Source: Magicicada septendecula
Taxonomy: Eukaryota; Arthropoda; Insecta; Hemiptera; Cicadidae
Length of the DNA stretch: 64,000 nucleotides
NCBI GenBank assembly: GCA_034769895.1
Contig: CM068369.1
Location: 424,663,479 to 424,727,478 of the forward strand
Direction: 5' to 3'
Part shown: positions 34,041 through 45,449 of the stretch, piece by piece
Layout: every line of letters starts with the position of its first letter
How positions within the stretch are numbered: the stretch's first letter is position 1
The notes under the pieces: generated by a model
What the model was told of the DNA's origin: nothing
Databases searched by the model: none
The model's input: only the letters and a program-made list of their open reading frames with translations
Position numbers and translations under genes: made by a program

Positions 34041-36160
34041 ATGAATAGACACGGTATGATTACGAGGCTCAAAGGTAAGGCAGCATTAAACCAAGAAGAA
34101 ATGGAAGAAGTTGAGGAAATAGAAGTTGAGGAAACAATTGGAGAATTGTTGGAAGAGAATCCACAGGAGGACCAACTGGAAAATCCAAACCCACCTGAAC
34201 CAGAACCGGAAGTGGAAGTAATAGTCGACAACACATTTGAGAAACCAGTTCAGGACGATGAGAGAGAACAACGGGCTGGAGATAATGAAACAGCAAAGGG
34301 AGGTCCGAGCATACAAGACCTGATGAATTTCATAGCAGAACTTTCAAGGGAAACAAATAAAAATTAGAGTCAGATAAGGAAGATTTGAATAAAAAATTAC
34401 AAGAGGGAAGGAAGGAAGACAGGGAATTCTGGAATAAAAAACTGGACCAAAACAGTGAAGAATTGAAGAAGCAAATGAAGGTGATACATGGAAGTCAGGA
34501 GGCATTGGAAAAGAAGAGCGAAGAGTTGAAGAAACAGATCAAGAAGGATCTGGAAATAGTAAATAAAAGGATGGAACATAATAATGATATTCTCCAACGG
34601 AAAATAGAGGAAGAACATGAGAAAACCAAGGAGGAATGGAAGCAACAACTTGTCGAATGTCGAGAGGAGATCAGGCAAACGGTAACGGAGACCAACGAAA
34701 CAGTGATACAAGTCCGGGAAGAATTGAACAATAAAATAAGCAACGTCGAGGAGGAAGGTAGATTGAGAGCGACCGAATTCTACCAAGTCGTTACCGAAGG
34801 ATGCCAGAAGAACAAACAGGAGGTGGTTAAGGAACTGGAGGAGAGGCACCAAGAAATACAGATAGATGTAAGCAATCGTGTGGAGAAGGTATACACCGTC
34901 ATCGATAAACTAGACGGACTGACCAGAGAAAACAGAGAGAAAATCCAGGGGATCAGTATACGGGAGAAACAAATGCAAGAAGAGCTAGATGCACTAAGAG
35001 AGAAACCTTATAATAACACACAGATCATAACCAGCAAAAATCGAGAGATAATTAATTTCCGCAGCTACCGGAGGAACCCGATAGAATTCCTCAAACGGGT
35101 AGAAGAGCAAATAGAAAAAAATCGAGAAACTAGGTGGTCCAGTGTGAGAAGTATGATAGATGAAATGTTCCGAGACACCCATGACAACTGGTGGACGGCC
35201 ACTCGACCCAAGATCAATGACAGACAGGAGTTTAAGAGACAATTCCGGGAGAAATATTGGTCCGAGTCCACACAGAATGTGGTCCGTAATGATATCAGCA
35301 ATGGAAGATACGAGTCACAAGGAGGACACACATTAACGTCCTACTTTTTGGGAAAAGTATGTTTAGCCCGAAATTTAGAACCCAAGATACCCGAGGAGTC
35401 TCTGGTAATACAGCTGGGTTATCATTACGAAGAAGCTATACAGAAGGCCAGAAGGCAAGGACAGATAAAAATGATTCAAGGAATGGCTAGTCTATTGGAG
35501 GACCTGGAGAATGATGGCCAATATCGAAAAAACCGGATCATGAACCAAAGATACAATAAATGGAATGAGCATAATAATGCAACCAATTTCAATGTACCAT
35601 ACAATCATCCACAAAACAGCAACCGGAATAACTGGGGCCGAAACAATAATAATAACAATGAAGAACAGCCATTTAATAGAAATACCCAGAATCATTCTCC
35701 GAATAATCAGCCAGGTAACAGAGGTCAACAAAACCATCCTCAAGGGAACCAAGATAACAACAGAAACATCCCAAATAATAACCGACCAAATGATAATTAC
35801 AGAGGAGCTGAACCGGAACAACGAACAAATGGTCACCCCAATGACCATAACTACTACGGCAACCGGTACAATCCTAGTTACCAGTACAACCGGGGACCCA
35901 GGGGTAATCAAAATAGAAGCGACGGCAGACGTCAGGTAAATTTCATCAATGCGAGAAGGCAGAATAACCACAGAAGATATAACTCCAGCTGGCACCCAAA
36001 CTCATGGTACCATGCGTCCAGTCATGATAACAATCAACCATCAGTGAGTAGGAACAACGAACCACTTCGGGATGAAAACAACCAGCAACAAGGGCTGAAC
36101 AATGAAACGAACGACCAGTCATATAACCTGGCCGTCAGCCAACAACCACCTTTAAACTAA
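34041..36160 (+). pseudogene. gag: gag, copy 3
   Basis: Same structure as copy 2: acidic first frame to 34367, then the coiled-coil, capsid and Asn-rich frame to 36160. It differs by a few residues: NKKLQ for SKKLQ, KKQIKKD for KKQVKKD, SYRRN for SYWRN, and INARRQ for INGRRQ. At the first three positions it agrees with copy 1, so those are probably the ancestral states and copy 2 changed. The shared frame break in AAATAAAAATTAG is present. Confidence 0.85.
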
Positions 36161-36239
36161 ACAGGTCAGTGGAAAAATATAAACACCCTTCACATGACCA
36201 ATCACTTGGGTTGATACGTCGAACAATGTCAAATAATGA

Positions 36240-39200
36240 AACCAAAGTAATTACAATAATATACAACAATTATTTAAAGAATTTCGAGAGGAACTTCTCG
36301 AAGAAGAGGCCAAACAATTACAACAAAATAATAGTGAAATTGTTCATATAAAAGCGACAATAAACGGCACAATAACCATTATCATGGTGGATACGGGGTC
36401 TAATGTCTCTCTAATCAACCAGCCTGAATTAGAACGAATTCAAGCTCACTCTCGAACACCAATCCCTACACTGCCAATAAACAACATAATCATCATTGGC
36501 GCAACTGGTAAACAGAACAAAACGGTAAGAAAACAAGTATCATTAGAGTTAGATAATCAAGAATCAACCATCCCTATTATATTTCTCGTGGCAAGTGGGC
36601 TACCATTCAACATGCTTATAGGATGTGATGTATTAAGAAGGTATTCAGCAGTAATAAACCTGCAGAAGGGAGTCGTGTTGCTAACCTCAGAACAGGGAAC
36701 CTGGTCGGCAAACATTATAAATTGTATTTCAACTCCAATTGCTCTGAGTCAAGACCCAGGATTGAAGAGTTATTATTGCCAAAGGCGTGAACCATCTATC
36801 ACTATGGCCGAGGAAGAGGAAAGCAAAGCCTTGTGGAAACAGAAACTGGAAGAGATCAGAACCTTCCAAAGAGAACGGCCTCTACAGGAAATTAGTGAGC
36901 AACAGTCTAAAAAACTAATTGCAATTTATAACGATTATCAACATGTCTTTTCAAACACCCCAGGAAAAGTTAAAGGATACCAGTGTAAAATTAATTTCAG
37001 AGAACCTGTAGACTTCCACAGGAAATCATATCCCATAGCACATTCCCTGAAAAATTAAGTCAGGATGGAGATAAATAGAATGATTGCTGAAGATATTATT
37101 GAGTATAGCCAATCTCAATATACCAGCCCAATAGTAGCCATACCCAAGAAAAATGGCAAGGTACGAATTTGCTTGGACGCCCGAGAAATAAATAAAATGA
37201 TTATAAATGACCGAACCTCACCGGGAGAGATAGAGGAAATTCTAAAAAGATTTCATGGGATAAGATATATCAGCACCTGGGATACTGTATGTGGGTACTG
37301 GCAGGTGGAGCTGCACCCACACAGTAGGCAGTACATGGCTTTCATATTTGACGGTAGAAATTACCAATTCAAAAGGTTACCAATTCAGTAGCAGTGTTCG
37401 TAAAGTGCATGGACCAAGTGTTGGGTCAAGAGGCACTGGAATTCACCACAGTGTACGTTGACGACCTGCTTATCACATCATCAGACTGGGACGAACACTG
37501 CGAAAGAGTCGAACATGTATTGAAAAAATTATCCAACAACAATATTACCCTTAAATTGGATAAATCGAAATTTATTGCAAAAGAAGTGAAGTTTTTAGGA
37601 TTCAACTTGACCGAGAAGGGAATCTCTCCATCCCAAGAGAAGGTTGAAGCCATCCAAAAATTCCCATCACCGAAAAACAAAAAGCAATTGTAATCCTTCC
37701 TAGGAGTATGTAATTACTATAGGAAGTTTCAAACCAACTACTCCCACCTAACAGCAAAATTTTCCAAACAACTCTCTTCAAAAGAAAAATGGACTTGGGG
37801 AGCTGAACAAGAGGAAGTGCTCAAATTAATTAAACAAAAATTTGTTGATACTGTTATATTGCACCACCCCAATTTTGAAAAACCGAGCTACCTAAACTGC
37901 GATGCTAGTGATGTAAATCTAGGCGCAGAGCTGTACCAGGAAGACGAAGATGGAAATCACCTGGTCATTAGCTTCGCCAGCCGAATACTAAATAGTTGCA
38001 AGCGTAACTACAATGTTACAGAAAAAGAGTTGCTCAGCATAGTATTCGCGTGCGGCAAGTTTAGAACATACATACTAGGATATCATATCACGGTCCGAAG
38101 CGATCATAAATCAATATCGTTTCTCAAACAGTGTAAATTGAGTCATGGCCGACTTACTCGATGGATACTTGCTCTGCAAGAATACCACATTACATGGGAA
38201 TATATCCCAGGACGAAAAAACAGAGTGGCTGACGTATTATCCAGAATAAATGTAGAAAATCAGACATTTGAAGGAGAAAAGGGGAAGATAGCAAAAGTGT
38301 ATTATATATTGAAAGATAGGAAAGACCTGGAAAATATTGTAAACCAAATAGTGTTGCAACAAGAGCAAGATACCAAAATATCAAACATCAGAAAAAGACT
38401 GATGGAATCTGAAGTAATTATTAACAAATTTTACTGTGTATACAAAGATATCTTATTCATAAAAACAAAAAAGAACCAAGACACATGGAAACTAGTAATT
38501 CCTCAATCATTAGAAAATCAAATCATCAAAGATTACCATGTGAGATACGGACACATGGGAACAATTAAAATGGTAAAAGCTTTAGAGGAAGATTTGTTCA
38601 TAAAAAATATTACAAGAAAAGTGAATAAAAATATAAAAACCTGCACGTTGTGTCAGATGGTCAAAACCAATAATGAAAGGAAGAATGGAACGATGATACC
38701 CATCACATCAAGTGCCAAACTAGAGAAGGTATTCCTCGACATATGTGGACCATTCCCACGTAGCGGAGGAAGACATGGATACAAGTTCATTGTGATTATA
38801 CTTGACCATTACACCAAGTACACCAAATTATACGCTATAAACAGAGCCACAACAAATAAAATATTAGATATTATTAAAAATAAATACATGTCAGAGATTG
38901 GAAGACTGTACATGATAATAACCAATCATGGAACGCAGTTTAAGGGAAAAAGGTGGAGAGAAGAATTAATAAAACTAAACATTAAAACCTATAAAACTTC
39001 GGTATACCACCCTAGTAGTAATCCAGCAGAAAGGATGTTAAGAGAGGTGGGACGCATTTTGAGAACTTATTGTCATAATAACCAGAGAGAATGGTGCAAA
39101 TATATAACTTCAACCGAAGTGTTTTTAAATATCAGCTATCACCAATTTACTGAAAATACACCATACTTAAGAAGCGAGTTAAGTTACGAGAGGAAGCCAA

Positions 39201-39514
39201 ATAGAGAGATCCAAGAGATAATAGAATTCCCAAAAAACTCAGAAGACCCGTATGATAAAATAAATGGTACAGCCTAATAATGGAAAAGATTGAGAAACAA
39301 AAGGCCAAATATGCAAAAAAACCAACCCAAAATAATCAAATATAAAGAGGGAGAAAAAATATTAATTAAAAATCGTAAACTGCCAAGTACAATGGAAGGT
39401 ATAGCAAAGAAATTGTTATTGCTATATACTGGTCCGTACGTTATCACAAAAGATAATGGTAATAACACTTACCAGATAAGTAATATAAATACAAGAAAAA
39501 TAAAGGGAGTTTAA
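36240..39514 (+). pseudogene. pol: pol (PR-RT-RNase H-INT), copy 3
   Basis: Essentially identical to copy 2: TAA at 37056-37058, the same RT frame break at about 37390, TAA at 37691-37693, TAATAA at 39275-39280, and the same Asp-to-Asn change in the integrase (IITNHGTQF). The RNase H plus integrase frame (37817-39277) matches copy 2 residue for residue in what I compared. The GPY/F tail reads LLLYTGPY, as in copy 1. Being this similar while sharing private lesions with copy 2, it was duplicated together with copy 2 recently. Confidence 0.92.
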
Positions 39515-40692
39515 CCAAACTTCGATAAAAAAGTTTTATGAAGAAGAATAAATGATGAAATGAAATAATATTTCAAAATTCCAAAAGAGATTGTAAGATC
39601 AACTTACTACCCTATTTAGATGATATATGCGGAATAAAAGGAAGTAATATAAATGAATAATAATGTAAAAAACAAAGGAAAGTTACACAAATTCCTTTCA
39701 ATTTAAATCAACTCACAGTCTAATAAAAGATTGATATATGAAGTATGAAAAAAAAAGTGAGATAATAAGAATAAGTTACACAAATTCCTAAAAATATAAA
39801 TGTAAGAATCACAAACTCACGATTATAATTAAACAAAAAAATAACTAAAAAGGAATACGCTACAAACATTCCTTTAAAGTAAGAGAATTAACTTACAAAG
39901 AATTATCAAAAATGATATTTAATACAGATTAAAATAAACAAAAATAAAATCAAGCTCAAATTACTGAGATAATTACCTGAAATTATAATGAATCAAATGT
40001 AGTCTAAGAAAGAAAAAAAAAATCTGAACTGGTACAAGGAAGAGAAAGAAATTATGTATAAAACAAATATACAGAAATGGCTAAAGCAGAATCTTGCTAA
40101 ATAACCAAGAAAAGAATAAAAATGTCTAAGATAATTAAAATGATCACAACGAGCATTGAGAACAAAATAATGAAAAGTGAGATATGATGAAATTAACATA
40201 TGAATAAATATAAAAACAATCAAGTGTATGAGTAGATGATAGTGTATAGTTAAGGTATAGCGGAAGGAAGAATGAGTAAAAGGCCAAAGTGATCTAAAAA
40301 CAAACCACAAGGTGGACAATCCCAAAGTATATTATTATATTATTATTATTATTATTATTGATTTAAGTCACAAGTTGACAAAAAAGGTATTTAAGATTGA
40401 CTGTTGAAGTCCGGCAATCCAAATGAACTGAGCAGAGATGATGTGCCTCTGGTCTCAGAAAAATGAGTAGTAATGGGAGAAACCAGCTACTAAAAATTAG
40501 GGAAAAAATTGTGTATGAGGGAAAATGCACCAATGGAAATGAATAAAAACAGATCCAAATAAAATGGAATGAATTAAGTAAGAAGAGATATGAAGAATGG
40601 AGAAACAAACAAGAAGGAAAAGGAAAAAGATTATCTATAACTGATAATTTCATAAAAAACTATGCTAGTGTTTTATCAAAATGATCAATTTT
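39515..40692 (+). other. Long A-rich 3' non-coding region, copy 3
   Basis: Same as copy 2, with a slightly longer ATT/TTA run at about 40329-40359 and a few small indels near 40408. No env frame. Confidence 0.6.
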
Positions 40693-40707
40693 AGAGGAGA
40701 GGCATTA

Positions 40708-43700
40708 TGTTACAACACAAATAAGCCAAACCCCAGTACCAGGGATAAAAAAGATAATTCTTAATGTGAAAATACTTCATATAAAATAAAATGTTTAAAA
40801 ATGAATAAAATATAAATATTATGACACGACGAACGACAATATTACCCAACCCAAGTGATTGACCCAACAAAGAAACACAAAGAAGGGAACCACGAAACAT
40901 ACACAGAGACAAAAGGTGATTGACCAAACAATTAGGGACTAACAAAAGAAGATAAGAAACCAGAACTAAAGAAGAATCAAGGGAAGTGAACGAATTCCTA
41001 TGACTAAATATAAATTAAACCAGATGAGAAGAGGAGAACCGAACCAAGATGAAGACAATTGAAGTTGAAGAAGATGAAGAAGAAGAAGAGGAAGAATGAA
41101 GAGGAGACAGGTTAAACCCAAGGAGAAACTAACACCACATATAAAGGGGAGAAATAGTAGACTCAAAGATAGAATACTGTAAATAAACCCCAAATAATTA
41201 TCCACTAGTGAAACAAATAGTATTGTTGTAATTGAAATAACTTATATACCTATTTTAAAGACAAAAGACAAGTATAAAGTAACGTAGTGTAGAAAAGTAC
41301 ACTAACACAATTATTAAGGTTAAATTTAATGAAAGATAAATAACCAAATGTTGTTAATAATAAGAATTATGTTGTATAGAAATAGTGAGAAATAATAGGA
41401 GAAATATGTATAGGGAATACCCACTAAGTAACACTTAATACAAACAGTGAACCAAAATAAAGTGCAATAGTGAAAGTGTAAATACCCTAAAAATAGTGAA
41501 AGTGTATCAGTGATAAACCTCTGTTAATTAAAGGTGAAGGTGATACGGGGAAATAGATATTTTAAGCAATAAAGATGTAATAATAAATAAGAAAACACTT
41601 TATAAAGCATTGATAAACAGTCAATGATTTGAGTGATCTTGTGAACATTTATATAATTAAGAATAATTAACAATAAGATTTCAAATAAAGATAAGTAAAA
41701 CGAGTGATATTATTTAGGGAGAAAGCCCAGATAAAAACAGTTTGTATTAACATGGAATGGAGGAGATAGTAGTATTGAATTAAGGTTTTGTTTTAAAATT
41801 AAGAACACAATGAATAAAACACCCCATGTTAAAAGGGGAAATAACTTTAATAAGTTTACAAAAAGTGATGATGTTTATCACTCAAAGTAGTAACAAAAGA
41901 ATGAAATTAATGTTAAAACCAACAATAACTAATAACTTATAAAGAATAGTTTGTTTCAATGTTATGAAGAGGATATGGCTGAAGGGAACTTGCAGTCCAT
42001 AAGCCTAATTGTTATATTTTAAAATATGTATAATGAAAATGTATATTGAATAGTAATTAAAACACAAACAGAATGAAAACACAACACAAACAAACATGAT
42101 AACAAAGTGAAGCCCAACAGGCTGAATATAAAATGTAATTTAAAAGAAATAAACAAAAAACCATCATGGCTACTCTTGGCTATAAAAACATCTAACTTTC
42201 AGACACACACAAATGTCAATTGTAACAAATTCACAAGGAAATTTACTAATCTAAGACCAGTAAATGGCCAGTAATTATATGTAAATCATTTTAAAGGAGA
42301 AATGTTATTATAAAAGTTTAATTTAAGAGAGATATGTAATTTATCAAATGTCAAATATTTAGACTAAAATTAATGTATAATAGAATATGACCTTATGAGG
42401 TATCATTTTAAACTTTGAAAGGAAAGAAATACAATAGTGATATTATTTATTACCCCAAAGGAACGATAAAGGAATAAAATCATTAAGACAATACATAATA
42501 AATTTGAATAAAAATTCAAATCTCTTAACAATGCTTTTGAAAGAGGCCTTAACCAATCAAAGGGTTACTGTTACCATAGTAACGGGCCGTTGAATAAGAA
42601 TTTTCCGTTAAATTTATTAGACTTGAAGAAATGACTCGTGGGTAAGCGGCACGCAAAATTGTGATGACTGAAATTTTCAATTAAACAGTTAGAAAGACGT
42701 TCGGAAGTTAACCACAGAAACCAAGGACGTATAGATGCAGAACTACCAAGATTAAACGATGTCCTGGAACCAAATAACAATAAATTAATTAGCAGAAATC
42801 CCAAGACAACATAGAAAAAGATGTCCGAAGCCTAAAACCAGTCCAAATTTGCAGAATTTCTACTACCCCAGATGACAAATATTAACACTGTCTGAACTGA
42901 TAAGTATCAAATAAATTCCTTTCTCCCAGAAACCAAATTACTTTAAATATTTCTCAAACAATCAAATTTCTCACTATTGAACAAATATAATTTTCTTTCA
43001 AAGGTTTAATGCATAATTAACTTACGTAAAAACATTTTGTTAATTAAAATATAACCTCGCATTAGAGTGCGAACTTTGTAACAAACAATACGACACTACC
43101 GAACAATTTGTAAAAACACATTATACTCTCTAAGTACGTATAAGGTATGGTAGTGTACTTTTTTAATGTAACCAACGTTTATGTCTTATTTTATAATCCA
43201 AAGGACCCCAGATTTTGAACAGATTAATATTTTGTATGTAAATAGAGGCCATGACGGCATTGAGATAATTTGTTTTAAAACCGATTTGCCAACCTTGAAA
43301 TATTGGCGTCTCATGTTCTAAGCCGGAGCAATTTGTTATCAAACCATTTATAATCCTTTTGTCATATTAATTAATGACTGAATTTGTATTAAAATTACAG
43401 TACAGAGTAATACCATCATTTTATTTCATAGGACGTTGTAGAAGATATGTGTGTTAGCAATTTTTATTCAGTAACCAACTAGCGCTCGTCACGAGTGAAC
43501 AACCCGGCAACCTGTACTGCGGCGGGAACCATTTGAATGCTCCAGCTGTCAACGCTAATAACACTAATCAACTTGTAATTTCACAATTTTAATTGTTTTG
43601 ATATAAACAATTTGGCGCCACCCGGGATTCGCAACCCCTATGAATTAACAGGTAGGTTGTACTGGTAATTTGAACAACGCTACAGACTTCAGTAGTGACT

Positions 43701-43810
43701 ACTATTATTGTAACGACCGGTGTGAGGCAAACACACCACATTTACACTTATACACATAATAAACAAGTGTAAACACATTTTAACAGGTACGCACCCGATA
43801 ACTAGTTACA
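40708..43810 (+). repeat. LTR 4 of the tandem array (outer 3' LTR)
   Basis: 3103 bp, TGTTACA to AACTAGTTACA, followed directly by the right target duplication CTAT. It carries more private changes than LTRs 2 and 3 (for example ACCAATCAAAGGG near 42553 and GACAAATATTAAC near 42874), as expected for an original outer LTR. Confidence 0.9.
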
Positions 43811-43814
43811 CTAT
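43811..43814. repeat. Target-site duplication CTAT, right copy
   Basis: Matches 10020-10023. Removing the array and one CTAT restores one reading frame of the split LINE. Confidence 0.85.
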
Positions 43815-44311
43815 GGATACAAAAAGTTAATGACATCTAAACTGACAGATCGAAAAATAAAATTGATATTACCGGTATACAAAACCATAATGAAACTTAT
43901 ACAATATTAACTTCGGTAGTGAGGGATTAGCCACAACAAATAATGACGAACATCTACATTGAATATTTGAGCAAAACTTGTTAAGAAAGATATATGGATC
44001 AATAATAAATGTTGATGGTATGCAGAGGAATCATGAACTCAACCAAATAATAGGAGGGCTAACATAGTGAGATGTAATAAACCGCTACGTATCACATGGA
44101 TGGATGAAAGTAGAATTGAAATAAGGACTTTCGGGTGGAAACCTTCACAGATAGAATAAAGGGTAGACCTAAGAAGAGATGGAGGGATGATGTGGAAGAA
44201 GACCTGAAGGAACTTTGAGTATGAAACTGGAGAGGAATGCCCAAGGAAAAGGCAGAATGGAGGAGGATTGTTGAGAAGGCAAAAACCAAGAAGCGGTTGT
44301 CACTGCCAATT
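43815..44311 (+). pseudogene. LINE (RTE/Jockey-like) ORF2 3' end, downstream half
   Basis: Continues the frame of 9814-10023: GYKKLMTSKLTDRKIKL, then LLRKIYGSI and RNHELNQI in shifted frames, and a C-terminal block near 44160-44290 resembling the common RPKKRWRDDVEEDL...NWRGMP...EWRRIVEKAK signature that ends many insect LINE proteins. Several stops and frame changes are present. LINE ORF2 proteins nick DNA and reverse-transcribe their own RNA; only the extreme C-terminus survives here. The simple-repeat tail follows at once. Confidence 0.7.
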
Positions 44312-44378
44312 GGAGAAGAAGAAGAAGAAGAAGAAGAAGAAGAAGAAGAAGAAGAAGAAGAAGAAGAAGAAGAAGAAG
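44312..44378 (+). repeat. (GAA)n microsatellite, LINE tail
   Basis: About 22 GAA/AGA units directly after the LINE C-terminal code. Tails made of short repeats are known for RTE-type LINEs. The Leu-rich and Glu-rich open frames across it are artefacts. Confidence 0.9.
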
Positions 44379-44848
44379 GTGTTTGATGACATGAGCCATA
44401 TTTCAGCCACTGGATAATAGATACGTTAAGTAATAAATAAAATGTTACATTTGGTCTAATTGTGATTATTCCATTTTTACCTGTACTTGTCCCCTTCTTT
44501 TACTTTTGTAACTTTCACAGAACATGTATTACACATGAATTGTAAAACTATATTTTTAAATACACATGAGATCAAGAAAAAGGTACAAATTAGTATTTTG
44601 AGTAAAATGAAAAAATTCAATGTTAGTTGCTGTGATACATGTTGGTTTGTATATTATTGGCTTATTTTCTATTGTTTCTATTAGTAAGTGTGTTATTTTA
44701 TTATGAACAAAACTGATCTTGGTAGGAAAGTTATAAATTTAATAAAAAATGGTAAACATAACCTCTATGCGAATAATTCTTTTTGTTTTGCTGAGGTTAC
44801 AGGAAAAAATAAAATATACCATACACAGAAAAAACGAAAAAGGTTAAG

Positions 44849-44954
44849 AATTGCTAATGTGATTAGTTAACATAAACTTTTCATTCATTTTCAAATGTTT
44901 TAATTGCTAATGTGATTTGTTAACATAAACTTTTCACTAATTTTTAAATGTTTA
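44849..44954. repeat. Tandem duplication, 53-bp unit, two copies
   Basis: AATTGCTAATGTGATT starts at 44849 and again at 44902. Both units continue with GTTAACATAAACTTTTCA and end in AAATGTTT, with a few substitutions. Confidence 0.8.
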
Positions 44955-45397
44955 AAAAAAAGTGCACACAGAATACGAGAATGGTTAAGTTAGATTTGTT
45001 TGGCTAGTTACTATGATTTTTGAAGCAATTTACAGAAAAAACTGAAGTTTGTGTAAAAATAATTGTTCTTGAAAATAATTGGTGTTGAAATTATAGTGTT
45101 GTTAGTTTACACAAAATATTAAGACATATTACAAAAAAAGAACAGAACACTTACACATACATGCACTGTTGTTTATGAGTCTTAATTCTCACTGAACATG
45201 AATCCCCCCCCCCAAATTGGTATACAGTACATGAAACTGTTTTCATCTAATGAAATAGTCTGTTATGTTGATTTTAAGAATTTCTTGTTGGCAGGCTGAA
45301 GCAATAGAAGGAAGCAGTTGTTGTGCACAGAAACACAATATTATATTATTATATGAGAGAATGTTAGTTAACGAAAATATGAGATATGAGACAATGA

Positions 45398-45449
45398 GAT
45401 AATATTATTACGATATATTATATGATAATATTATTACGATATATTATAT
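45398..45449. repeat. Tandem duplication, 26-bp AT-rich unit, two copies
   Basis: GATAATATTATTACGATATA begins at 45398 and 45424. The two units are identical over 26 bp. Confidence 0.8.

Larger units (their letters stand above)
33993..40707 (+). mobile_element. Internal region 3 of the gypsy-class array
   Basis: 6715 bp, in register with region 2 at +9820. Primer site at 33996. The polypurine tract is slightly altered (AGAGGAGAGGC, 40693-40703). Confidence 0.92.

Noticed and set aside
44092..44399. Poly-Leu open frame
   Set aside because: Reverse reading of the (GAA)n microsatellite.
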